This document shows positions 1 to 6,869 of a stretch of 64,000 bases of DNA, piece after piece (within the stretch, counting starts at the first letter, position 1; each line of letters begins with the position of its first letter). Origin of the DNA: CAWCAL01 sp963695075 (GTDB lineage: Bacteria > Actinomycetota > Acidimicrobiia > Acidimicrobiales > CAWCAL01); the NCBI GenBank assembly GCA_963695075.1, contig CAVOFR010000003.1, positions 496,001 to 560,000 on the forward strand, in the 5' to 3' direction. The notes beneath the pieces were generated by a model. That model worked only from the letters and a program-made list of their open reading frames with translations, was not told the DNA's origin and did no database searches. The translations under genes and the position numbers were made by a program.

Positions 1-77
1 CCGGCGGTCTCGACCGGGGCCGGGAGCCAGGGAATTGATTTCCCGCGCCGCCAGCGCTGGCGCGAGAGTTGTCGGCG

Positions 78-1223
78 ATGACCACTCCCACCCCCGACAT
101 CACGATCCCCTCCGATCTGCTCCCCGCCGACGGACGTTTCTGCTGCGGGCCCTCCAAGGTGCGGCCCGAAGCGGTCGACGCCCTGGCAGCCGAGGCCGCC
201 GGCTACCTGGGAACGAGCCACCGACAGGACGGCGTGCGTTTCATGGTCTCCCGGCTCCGCAACGGACTCGCCGAGCTGTTCTCCCTGCCCGACGGCTACG
301 AGATCATCCTGGGCAACGGGGGCACGACGGTCTTCTGGGACGCGGCCACCTTCGGCCTCGTTCGGCAGCGAAGCCAGCACCTGGTGTTCGGCGAGTTCTC
401 GTCGAAGTTCGCGGCAGCGGTGGCGGCCGCACCTCACCTCGACGAGCCCACCATCGTCGAGGCCGAACCGGGAACGCGACCCGAGGCCCTGGCCGAGGTG
501 GGGGTCGACCTGTACGCACTGACCCACAACGAGACGTCGACCGGCGTGGCCGCACCGCTGCTACGTCCCGAAGGCGTACCACCGGCCGCGGGCGTCGAAG
601 GCCCGCTCGTCGCCGTCGACGCCACCTCGGCTGCCGGCGGCCTGCGCTGGGATCCCACCGAGGTCGATGTGTACTACTTCGCACCGCAGAAGTGCCTCGC
701 CTCCGACGGCGGTCTGTGGCTGGCCGCGCTGTCCCCGGCCGGGGTCGACCGGATCGAGCAGATCGCGGCCACGGACCGATGGATCCCGGCGTCGATCGAC
801 CTCGGGATCGCGCTGGCCAACTCCCGCAAGGACCAGACGTACAACACCCCCGCGCTCGTCACCGTGTTCCTCGCCGTCCAACAGGTCGAGTGGCTCTGCC
901 ACAACGGCGGGCTCGAGTGGGCCGCGGCCCGGTGCGATCGATCGGCCGGAATCATCTACGGCTGGGCCGAGGCCAGCGAGTTCGCCACCCCGTTCGTGGT
1001 CGATCCCGCCGATCGCAGCTCGGTGGTCGCCACGATCGACCTCGACGACGGAGTGGATGCCACGGTGGTGTCCAACGTGCTGCGGACCAACGGCATCGTC
1101 GACACCGAGTCCTACCGCAAGCTGGGCCGCAATCAGCTGCGGGTGGCGATGTTCCCGGCGATCGACCCGGCGGACGTCGAAGCACTGACCCGGTCCATCG
1201 ACCACGTCGTCGCCGCCCTCTGA
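78..1223 (+). CDS. serC: Phosphoserine aminotransferase
   Basis: PLP-dependent enzyme that converts 3-phosphohydroxypyruvate and glutamate to phosphoserine in serine synthesis. The 381-residue product opens with the CGPSKVRPEAV region and has the PLP-binding lysine in YYFAPQKCLASDGG (about residue 213) and the closing region YRKLGRNQLRVAMFPAIDPADV. Sequence style is that of the actinobacterial SerC branch. I chose ATG at 78, which has GAGAG about 9 bases upstream; an in-frame TTG at 69 would add three residues. The gene stands alone and is followed by a palindromic element that separates it from the convergent nuclease-like gene. Identification is confident; only the start is open. Confidence 0.93.
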   Translation: MTTPTPDITIPSDLLPADGRFCCGPSKVRPEAVDALAAEAAGYLGTSHRQDGVRFMVSRLRNGLAELFSLPDGYEIILGNGGTTVFWDAATFGLVRQRSQHLVFGEFSSKFAAAVAAAPHLDEPTIVEAEPGTRPEALAEVGVDLYALTHNETSTGVAAPLLRPEGVPPAAGVEGPLVAVDATSAAGGLRWDPTEVDVYYFAPQKCLASDGGLWLAALSPAGVDRIEQIAATDRWIPASIDLGIALANSRKDQTYNTPALVTVFLAVQQVEWLCHNGGLEWAAARCDRSAGIIYGWAEASEFATPFVVDPADRSSVVATIDLDDGVDATVVSNVLRTNGIVDTESYRKLGRNQLRVAMFPAIDPADVEALTRSIDHVVAAL

Positions 1224-1240
1224 CACCTGGTTGCCGCTCT

Positions 1241-1291
1241 CGAACTCTGGGTACTCACCCGCACATGGGTGGGTTCAGCACCCAGAGTTCG
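1241..1291 (-). repeat. Palindromic intergenic element, family 1, copy A
   Basis: Perfect 12-base outer arms (1241-1252 and 1280-1291) enclose an inner ACCC/GGGT stem around a short loop. Read on the minus strand it matches copy B (2284) at nearly every position, so the element has an orientation. It lies between the convergent stops of serC and the nuclease-like gene and could act as a bidirectional terminator. Confidence 0.8.
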
Positions 1292-1293
1292 GC

Positions 1294-2235
1294 TCAGGCG
1301 ACCGCTCGGGCCAGAACCGACTTGAGATTCTTGGCGACATACGAGGGGGACTTCGTGATCTGAGTCCACGTGTACCGGAGGACGAGCCAGCCGGCTGCAG
1401 CCGCCTGCTGATCCCGGAACCGATCCTGCTCGTTGGCGACATCCCGGCTGTGCCAGCGCCGGCCGTCGACCTCGATCAGGACCCGGTAGTCCGCATACGC
1501 GAAGTCCACGCGCCCGATTCCCTCAGCCACCGCCCAGGGTGGAAGGTGTTGCCGTGAAGGTTCGGGGAGATCGTGGTCCCGCACGATGCCAACGAGACGA
1601 GCTTCGAGCTCGGTGGTGGGGGCGACGTAGCCGTCACCCCTGACCTCGAGGAACGGCCGGAGCCTGCCGATTCCGCGCCGGCCACGCCGGGCCATAGCGT
1701 TGAACACCCCCACCAGGCCAATGTACGCCAGGCCATTGCTGCTCAGCTGGTCGTCCAGCACTCGCTCGAGCCGAGCAGGCCGGAGCACGGCGGCAAGATC
1801 GATCATCGTGCGCTCGCGGGTCGTGACCCGAAGCCCGTCAACGACTGTCGTGAAACCGGGCCGCAGGTCCTGGTATCGGTGCACGCGGTCGACCGGCCGC
1901 CGATGTTGAGCGGTGGGGGCCATCGTGAGCACGACTCGTCCGCGCGGGACAAAGGCGAACCGATGGAGCTCAGCGGCGCTCTCGTGGGAGAGGGCCACCT
2001 CCATCGCGGTTGGAGCCAGCATCGCCAGCCACATCCTCTGCCGGATCGAGTCGGGCGAGCCGTTGATCACATAGATCCCCTCGGACCGTCTGAGCAACGC
2101 GCCCCGCCGGAGTCGCCGCTCGATCTCGCGAACCGCTACGCCCCGCTCGACCAGCTGCTGGTAGGAAACGGTTCCGTGCTGGCCCGCTCCGAGCCCGCCG
2201 ATGATCTCCTCGATGTCGTCCATACCGACGATCAT
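1294..2235 (-). CDS. AbiEi-type N-terminal domain / DUF559 endonuclease-fold protein
   Basis: Orphan two-domain protein, 313 residues from the chosen ATG. The N-terminal part (about residues 5-60: VSYQQLVERGV, IERRLRRGALLRR) resembles the winged-helix domain of AbiEi-like antitoxins. The C-terminal part carries VDFAYADYRVLIEVDGRRWH and RDQQAAAAGWLVLRYTW, typical of the DUF559/Vsr-like PD-(D/E)XK fold. No AbiEii toxin or methylase partner lies nearby, so toxin-antitoxin or restriction roles are not supported. A longer reading frame reaches 2301 but would run into the upstream palindrome, so ATG 2235 or 2223 is more likely. The gene is bracketed by inverted copies A and B of a palindromic element. 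Actual nuclease activity is unproven. Confidence 0.75.
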   Translation of the reverse strand: MIVGMDDIEEIIGGLGAGQHGTVSYQQLVERGVAVREIERRLRRGALLRRSEGIYVINGSPDSIRQRMWLAMLAPTAMEVALSHESAAELHRFAFVPRGRVVLTMAPTAQHRRPVDRVHRYQDLRPGFTTVVDGLRVTTRERTMIDLAAVLRPARLERVLDDQLSSNGLAYIGLVGVFNAMARRGRRGIGRLRPFLEVRGDGYVAPTTELEARLVGIVRDHDLPEPSRQHLPPWAVAEGIGRVDFAYADYRVLIEVDGRRWHSRDVANEQDRFRDQQAAAAGWLVLRYTWTQITKSPSYVAKNLKSVLARAVA

Positions 2236-2283
2236 CGGCCCCGAGTGTGACAGCCGTCCCCGGCCCGGCCTCCGCCATCGACT

Positions 2284-2326
2284 TCTGGGTACTGAACCCA
2301 CCCATGTGCCGGTCAGTACCCAAAGC
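2284..2326 (+). repeat. Palindromic intergenic element, family 1, copy B
   Basis: Perfect 10-base arms TGGGTACTGA (2286-2295) and TCAGTACCCA (2313-2322) enclose a GC-rich inner part. It sits between two divergent genes (nuclease-like and ferredoxin), so it cannot be only a terminator; it may be a regulatory site or a mobile REP-like unit. It is the inverted counterpart of copy A and the direct counterpart of copy C. Confidence 0.8.
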
Positions 2327-2381
2327 TCGTCGGGTTCGGGTGGGGTGGGGGGTCAGCTCGGGGGACTAGACAGGTGACCTC

Positions 2382-2594
2382 ATGAAGATCAAGGTCCATC
2401 CCTCGCTCTGTGACGGGCATCGCGAGTGTCGACGCCTCGGCGGCGAGTTCTTCCTCCTCGACGACGACGGTCACCTCGAACTGCGACGGGTCGAAGTCCC
2501 GCCCGAGCTCGAGTATGCCGCGGTCCTGGCGGCCGAGACCTGCCCCACCGACGCCATCACGATCATCCGTGAGGACGCCGACCACTACAGCTGA
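2382..2594 (+). CDS. 3Fe-4S-type ferredoxin with CxxHxxC motif
   Basis: Small electron carrier of 70 residues. The cluster motif reads CDGHREC (residues 10-16) with a later CPTDAI, so the second cysteine of a 4Fe-4S site is replaced by histidine. This is the CXX?XXC(X)nCP pattern of actinobacterial ferredoxins that usually serve cytochromes P450 and related oxygenases. No P450 or reductase gene occurs in this window, so the partner is unknown. AGGTG lies 5 bases before the ATG. It is flanked by palindromic copies B and C. Confidence 0.88.
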   Translation: MKIKVHPSLCDGHRECRRLGGEFFLLDDDGHLELRRVEVPPELEYAAVLAAETCPTDAITIIREDADHYS

Positions 2595-2620
2595 GCCGGA
2601 CCTGCCACATCCGGTGACTT

Positions 2621-2664
2621 CCGGGTCTTGAACCCACACCGGTGCGGGTCAGTACCCAGAGTTC
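2621..2664 (+). repeat. Palindromic intergenic element, family 1, copy C
   Basis: Core ACCCACACCGGTGCGGGT (2632-2649) is nearly symmetric around CACCGGTG; the outer arms GGGTCTTGA and TCAGTACCC pair at 7 of 9 positions. It is in the same orientation as copy B but more diverged in the left arm. It lies between the convergent stops of the ferredoxin gene and ilvC. Confidence 0.75.
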
Positions 2665-2672
2665 GTCCCGGG

Positions 2673-3704
2673 TCAGCCTTGGCCGCCGCTGACGTCCTGG
2701 ACGGACTCCTTGCCGGCCGAGATCCAGGGCATCATGCCGCGCAACTCGGCGCCGACCGCTTCGATCGGGTGCTTCCGGCCGGCCTCTTCCATCGCGTGGA
2801 AGTTCGCGCGACCGCTCTCGCTCTCGGCGATCCACTCCTCGGCGAACTCACCCGACTGGATCTCGGCGAGGATCTTTCGCATCTCGGCTCGCACGCCGTC
2901 GTTGATCACCCGCGGGCCCCGAGAAAGGTCGCCGTACTCGGCCGTGTCGGAGATCGAGTACCGCATCCCGCCGATGCCCTGCTCATACATGAGATCGACG
3001 ATGAGCTTCAGCTCGTGCAGACACTCGAAGTACGCCGACTCCGGCGAGTAGCCCGCCTCGGTGAGGGTTTCGAACCCGGCTTGCACCAGCGACGTGAGGC
3101 CACCGCACAACACGACCTGTTCACCGAACAGGTCGGTCTCGGTCTCCTCGGTGAACGTCGTCTCGAGAACGCCGGCGCGGGCACCACCGATCGCATCGGC
3201 GTACGCGAGGGCAAGGCCCTTGGCCGAGCCCGTGGCGTCCTGGTGCACGGCGATGAGACACGGCACTCCCCCACCCTCGGTGTAGGTGCGCCGCACTAGA
3301 TGACCCGGTCCCTTCGGCGCCACCATGGCCACGTCGATCCCCGCCGGAGGCACGATCTGCTCGAAGCGGATGTTGAATCCGTGAGCGAAGAGCAGTGCGT
3401 CGCCGTCGGACAGGTTCGGGGCGATGGACTCCTCGTAGATCCGGCGCTGCTCGGTGTCGGGCGCGAGCACCATGATCACGTCGGCCTCGGCCGCGGCGTC
3501 GGTCAGTGAGGCCACCGCCAGACCCGCGTCGGCGGCCTTCTGCCGCGATGAGGAGCCCTCACGAAGTCCCACCCGGACGTCGATGCCCGACTCCTTCAGG
3601 TTGAGGGCGTGGGCATGGCCCTGTGAGCCGTAGCCCAGAATCGCCACCTTCCGGTCTGCGATCAGCGACCGGTCGGCATCCTTCTCGTAGTAGACGTTCG
3701 CCAC
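2673..3704 (-). CDS. ilvC: Ketol-acid reductoisomerase (NADP+)
   Basis: Second step of branched-chain amino acid synthesis: isomerises and reduces acetolactate or acetohydroxybutyrate. At 343 residues it is a short class I enzyme. The Rossmann motif GYGSQGHAHALNLKESG is near residue 24, followed by APDTEQR, GPGHLVRR, the metal-binding DLFGEQ segment (about 191) and the C-terminal ECLHELKLIVDLMYEQG helix. The GTG start at 3704 is supported by AGGAGA 6-7 bases upstream. It is the last gene of ilvB-ilvN-ilvC, 56 bases after ilvN, and so should share the attenuator ahead of ilvB. Confidence 0.96.
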   Translation of the reverse strand: MANVYYEKDADRSLIADRKVAILGYGSQGHAHALNLKESGIDVRVGLREGSSSRQKAADAGLAVASLTDAAAEADVIMVLAPDTEQRRIYEESIAPNLSDGDALLFAHGFNIRFEQIVPPAGIDVAMVAPKGPGHLVRRTYTEGGGVPCLIAVHQDATGSAKGLALAYADAIGGARAGVLETTFTEETETDLFGEQVVLCGGLTSLVQAGFETLTEAGYSPESAYFECLHELKLIVDLMYEQGIGGMRYSISDTAEYGDLSRGPRVINDGVRAEMRKILAEIQSGEFAEEWIAESESGRANFHAMEEAGRKHPIEAVGAELRGMMPWISAGKESVQDVSGGQG

Positions 3705-3760
3705 GTGCTTTCTCCTGTGCGTGTGCTTGGTGATTTGGGACCCGAGGTTCGGCTGGTGGT

Positions 3761-4291
3761 TCAGAGGTCGCTGTCGACCGCGTGCAACCGCGGGCCTGTG
3801 CGCTCGAGGCGGGGAAGGGCCACCCGGCCCGTCCGCTGGAGCTCGATGATGCCGAACGGCCTCAGCAGCTCTTCGAAGTCGTCGATGCGGTCCGGCCGGT
3901 CGTTGAGCGACACGGTCAGGGCGGCATGCCCGACACCGAGGATCTTCCCTTCGTAGACATCGACGAGCTCGATCACCTGGCTGCGCTCGACCGCCGACGC
4001 CGACACGGTGGCCACGAGCAGCTCGCTCAGGACCGACTCCCGGGGATCGAGCTCGCTGATCTTGACCACGTTGATGAGCTTGTTCAGCTGCTTGGTGATC
4101 TGTTCGACCGGGGCGGTCTCGACATCGACCACGATGGTGATGCGGCTGAACCGCTCGTCGTCGGTGGGAGCCACGGCCAGAGACTCGATGTTGAAGCCGC
4201 GGCGGGCGAAGAGGCCCGCCACCCTGGCGAGCACGCCGGCCTTGTTCTCGACCAGCACGACCAGCGTGTGATGGTGTCGGGGCTCGCTCAT
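3761..4291 (-). CDS. ilvN: Acetolactate synthase, small regulatory subunit
   Basis: Regulatory subunit that stimulates acetolactate synthase and confers valine feedback inhibition. The 176-residue protein begins with an ACT domain (HTLVVLVENKAGVLARVAGLF, then RRGFNIESLAV) and continues with the usual C-terminal domain (VELVDVYEGKILGVG). Its ATG overlaps the ilvB stop by four bases (ATGA), so the two subunits are probably translationally coupled and made in fixed ratio. Length and motifs are normal for the family. Confidence 0.95.
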   Translation of the reverse strand: MSEPRHHHTLVVLVENKAGVLARVAGLFARRGFNIESLAVAPTDDERFSRITIVVDVETAPVEQITKQLNKLINVVKISELDPRESVLSELLVATVSASAVERSQVIELVDVYEGKILGVGHAALTVSLNDRPDRIDDFEELLRPFGIIELQRTGRVALPRLERTGPRLHAVDSDL

Positions 4292-6027
4292 CGCCGCTGT
4301 TCCCGCTGGGTCGGGTCGACGACGACCTGGCTATTGCTCGTGCCCGGCGCCACCATCGGGAAGACGTGCTCGCGTGCGTCGGTCCGGAATTCGACGACCA
4401 CCGGGCGGTCGTCGATCTCGTTGGCCTTGTCGATCGCCAGCTTCGCGTCCTCGGGCGCCTCGACGCGCATCGCCACGCAGCCCATGGCCTCGGCCCACTT
4501 GACGTAGTCGGGCACCTGCTCGGACAGGTAGACCTCGCTGTAGCGCTCTTCGTAGAACATCTCCTGCCACTGGCGCACCATGCCCAGGTAGGAGTTGTTG
4601 AGCAGGGCGACCTTGATCGGGATCTTCTCGACCGTGGCCGTGACCAGCTCCTGGGCGGTCATCTGGAAGCACCCGTCGCCGTCGATCGCCCAGACCGTGC
4701 GATCGGGCATGCCGACCTTGGCCCCGATGGCGGCCGGGATCGCGAACCCCATCGTCCCCAGACCACCGCTGTTGATCCATGTGTACGGATAGTCGAAGGT
4801 CCAATACTGACTGGCGAACATCTGATGTTGACCCACTCCGGAGGTGACGATCGTGTCGCGGGGAGACAGGTCGCGGAGCTGCTCGATCACATACTGCGGC
4901 TTGAGCCGGTCGCCGGGAGCGGACTGCTCGTAGGTCAGCGGGAACCGCTCCTGCCAGCCGGAGACGGTGCTCTTCCAGGCGGAGCGATCCGGTTGCGCCG
5001 CGGCGCCGCCGTCGCGTTCGAGAGCCGCTATCAGCGCTTCGATGACGAGACGGCAGTCGCCGACGATCGGGACGTCGGGGCGTCGGATCTTGCCGAGCTC
5101 CGCCGGGTCGACATCGACGTGGATGATCTTGGCCTCGGGCGCGAACCCGTCGAGCTTGCCGGTGACCCGATCGTCGAAGCGGGCCCCGAGCGTGATCAGC
5201 AGGTCGGACTGCTGCATCGCCGTGATGGCCGTGTAGTTGCCGTGCATACCGGGCATGCCCAGCGCCAGCGGGTGGGTGTCGGGGAAGCCGCCCCGACAGT
5301 TGAGCGTGGTCACGACCGGGATGTCGCACAGCTCGGCCAGCTGGCGCAGGGCGTCGGCGGCGCGGGCTTTCAGGATGCCCCCGCCGGCGTAGATGACCGG
5401 TCGGGTCGACCGAGCGATGAGCTCCGCGGCCGCCTTGATCTGCTTGGGGTGCCCCTTGGTGGTGGGCTTGTATCCGGGAAGATCGACGCTGTCCGGCCAG
5501 TACCACTCGAGCTCGGAGCGCGGGTTGTTGGGGTCGACGATGTCCTTCGGGATGTCGACCAGCACGGGGCCGGGGCGACCGGTGGTGGCGATGTGGAACG
5601 CCTCGTGGATGGTGCGCGGGATGTCGGCGGCATCGGTGATGAGGAAGTTGTGCTTGGTCACCGCATGGGTGATGCCGGTCGTGTCGGCTTCCTGGAATGC
5701 GTCCGTGCCGATCGCGGCATAGGGGACCTGCCCGGTTATGACCACCATGGGCACCGAGTCCATGTACGCATCGCAGAGCGGCGTCACGATGTTGGTCGCC
5801 GCCGGCCCCGAGGTGACCATGGCGACCCCCGGTCGCCCCGTGGCGTGCGCATATCCCTCGGCCATGTGCCCCGCACCCTGCTCGTGGCGCACCAGGATGT
5901 GTCGGATCGGCGACTCGATGATCGGGTCGTACACCGGCAGGATCGCCCCGCCGGGCAGGCCGAACACCACCTCGACCCCGACCATCTCGAGGCTTCGGAT
6001 CAGGGCGCTTCCGCCGTCGGTTGTCAT
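4288..6027 (-). CDS. ilvB: Acetolactate synthase, large catalytic subunit
   Basis: Thiamin-diphosphate enzyme that condenses pyruvate with pyruvate or 2-oxobutyrate, the first committed step to Val, Leu and Ile. In 579 residues it shows the catalytic glutamate in RHEQGAGHMAEGYAHATG, the FAD/ThDP domains and the diphosphate-binding GDGCFQMTAQEL...NNSYLGMVRQW. ATG 6027 is preferred because GAGGA lies 6 bases before it; an in-frame ATG at 6045 has no such site. It is the first structural gene of ilvBNC and lies behind a leader-peptide attenuator (6130-6220). Confidence 0.96.
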   Translation of the reverse strand: MTTDGGSALIRSLEMVGVEVVFGLPGGAILPVYDPIIESPIRHILVRHEQGAGHMAEGYAHATGRPGVAMVTSGPAATNIVTPLCDAYMDSVPMVVITGQVPYAAIGTDAFQEADTTGITHAVTKHNFLITDAADIPRTIHEAFHIATTGRPGPVLVDIPKDIVDPNNPRSELEWYWPDSVDLPGYKPTTKGHPKQIKAAAELIARSTRPVIYAGGGILKARAADALRQLAELCDIPVVTTLNCRGGFPDTHPLALGMPGMHGNYTAITAMQQSDLLITLGARFDDRVTGKLDGFAPEAKIIHVDVDPAELGKIRRPDVPIVGDCRLVIEALIAALERDGGAAAQPDRSAWKSTVSGWQERFPLTYEQSAPGDRLKPQYVIEQLRDLSPRDTIVTSGVGQHQMFASQYWTFDYPYTWINSGGLGTMGFAIPAAIGAKVGMPDRTVWAIDGDGCFQMTAQELVTATVEKIPIKVALLNNSYLGMVRQWQEMFYEERYSEVYLSEQVPDYVKWAEAMGCVAMRVEAPEDAKLAIDKANEIDDRPVVVEFRTDAREHVFPMVAPGTSNSQVVVDPTQREQRR

Positions 6028-6129
6028 GGAGGTTCCTCGGGTCATGTTGGGTCGATTCTCGTCGGTGGTCGTTCCGTCTGCGAATCTCGGGTCGTCCTCC
6101 GAACGGAGAAGGCGACCCGAAAACGCAAG

Positions 6130-6152
6130 CGGCCCCCCGAGAAGGGAGGCCG
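6130..6152 (-). terminator. Attenuator terminator of the ilvBNC leader
   Basis: On the minus strand a 9-pair stem (CGGCCTCCC with GGGGGGCCG, one G-U pair) closes a TTCTC loop and is followed by a T-rich stretch ending in TTTT. It lies between the leader peptide and ilvB, the position expected for the terminator arm of an attenuator. Confidence 0.8.
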
Positions 6153-6154
6153 AG

Positions 6155-6180
6155 AGCGCACGCGTATGGTCGCGTGCGCT
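6155..6180 (-). promoter_or_regulatory. Leader hairpin before the ilv attenuator terminator
   Basis: Perfect inverted repeat AGCGCACGCG / CGCGTGCGCT with a six-base loop. It begins within the leader-peptide stop codon and ends two bases before the terminator stem. It could be the pause hairpin, or part of the structure that competes with the terminator when ribosomes stall on the Leu/Val codons. Confidence 0.7.
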
Positions 6181-6220
6181 ACAGAACTACTACGAGGGTC
6201 GCTGGATGCATGCGGGCCAT
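6179..6220 (-). CDS. ilv operon leader peptide
   Basis: Reading frame of 13 codons encoding MARMHPATLVVVL, ending in TAG. Five of the last five codons are Leu-Val-Val-Val-Leu, the amino acids made by the downstream operon, and the stop abuts the leader hairpin. This is the classic arrangement for ribosome-mediated attenuation. A hexamer TACCAT (6224-6219) lies 7 bases ahead of the second ATG (6211), so translation may really start there, as a leaderless 10-residue peptide MHPATLVVVL. Seen directly in sequence; regulation is inferred. Confidence 0.75.
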   Translation of the reverse strand: MARMHPATLVVVL

Positions 6221-6224
6221 GGTA
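6219..6224 (-). promoter_or_regulatory. Likely -10 element of the ilvBNC promoter
   Basis: Minus-strand TACCAT fits TANNNT and is 7 bases from the internal leader-peptide ATG at 6211, placing the transcription start at that codon. No clear -35 is visible. Confidence 0.5.
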
Positions 6225-6349
6225 GCCCGCGCCGGGCCGGATCGCTCGTGGAGATCCGGGGGCCGGTAGCAGGCACCGCGGAAGTCCTCAAGCAGGACCC
6301 CCTGTCGATCCGATCATGACGATGAAGCTGTCACCCAGGGAGTCGGATC

Positions 6350-6820
6350 ATGTTGCTCGAGCGCGCGCGGACACGCATGGCCGACGAGGCCGAGCCGTAC
6401 CTCCTCGAGGACGAGATCCTCCAGAACGTCATGCCGGCCACCAGGGGAGTCCATCCGCTCCTTCTCACCACGCTCGGACTGGCCATCGCCCTGCTGCTGC
6501 TGCAATGGGTTCCGCTCCTGCCGGCCGTCATCGTGGGCTCCCTCGCTGCAGCGGGGCTCGCGCTGATCACCGAGCGTCCGGTGGTCCTGGTGGCGACGGA
6601 TCACGCCGTCGTCGTCCTCGGTGCCTCGTGGCTCGGCCACCGCCCGATGACGATCGAGGCCCGGCTCCCTCGCCGATCGAGCTTCGAGGCCGACGACGGC
6701 GTCTATGCCCCGGTGCAGTTCGGCGACTCGACGTACTGGGTGCCGTTCACCTGGACCGGCGAGGCAGCACAGGCCGACGATGCCTGGGCCGCCGTCGGGC
6801 GTACTCCGAGCCTGAACTGA
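6350..6820 (+). CDS. Hypothetical membrane protein
   Basis: Product of 156 residues that I do not recognise. Two adjacent hydrophobic segments (about residues 36-52 and 55-75: LLLTTLGLAIALLLLQW, LLPAVIVGSLAAAGLAL) form a hairpin in the membrane; both ends are probably cytoplasmic, with a C-terminal region rich in W, D and A (YWVPFTWTGEA). AGGGAG lies about 8 bases before the ATG. It is divergent from the ilv leader and convergent with ilvD; its stop lies inside a palindrome shared with the ilvD stop. It may be unrelated to branched-chain synthesis. Confidence 0.75.
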   Translation: MLLERARTRMADEAEPYLLEDEILQNVMPATRGVHPLLLTTLGLAIALLLLQWVPLLPAVIVGSLAAAGLALITERPVVLVATDHAVVVLGASWLGHRPMTIEARLPRRSSFEADDGVYAPVQFGDSTYWVPFTWTGEAAQADDAWAAVGRTPSLN

Positions 6821-6869
6821 CGGCATCTGGAACCTACGGTCTGACGTTGCCCAGAGGTGACCGTCAGTT
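6815..6869. terminator. Bidirectional terminator-like palindrome between convergent genes
   Basis: Perfect 9-base outer arms AACTGACGG (6815-6823) and CCGTCAGTT (6861-6869), with inner TCTGG/CCAGA. Both flanking stop codons lie inside the arms, so a single structure could end transcription from both sides. Confidence 0.6.

Noticed and set aside
1294..2235. Type IV toxin-antitoxin pair suggested by the AbiEi-like domain
   Set aside because: No AbiEii nucleotidyltransferase is adjacent, and the C-terminal domain is endonuclease-like instead.
4366..6225. A 619-codon open frame on the plus strand opposite ilvB
   Set aside because: It is antisense to a fully conserved ilvB and its product has no recognisable motif; long antisense frames are expected at this GC content.
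6046..6349. T-box or other riboswitch upstream of ilvB
   Set aside because: No T-box consensus is seen; the Leu/Val leader peptide and terminator explain the region better.
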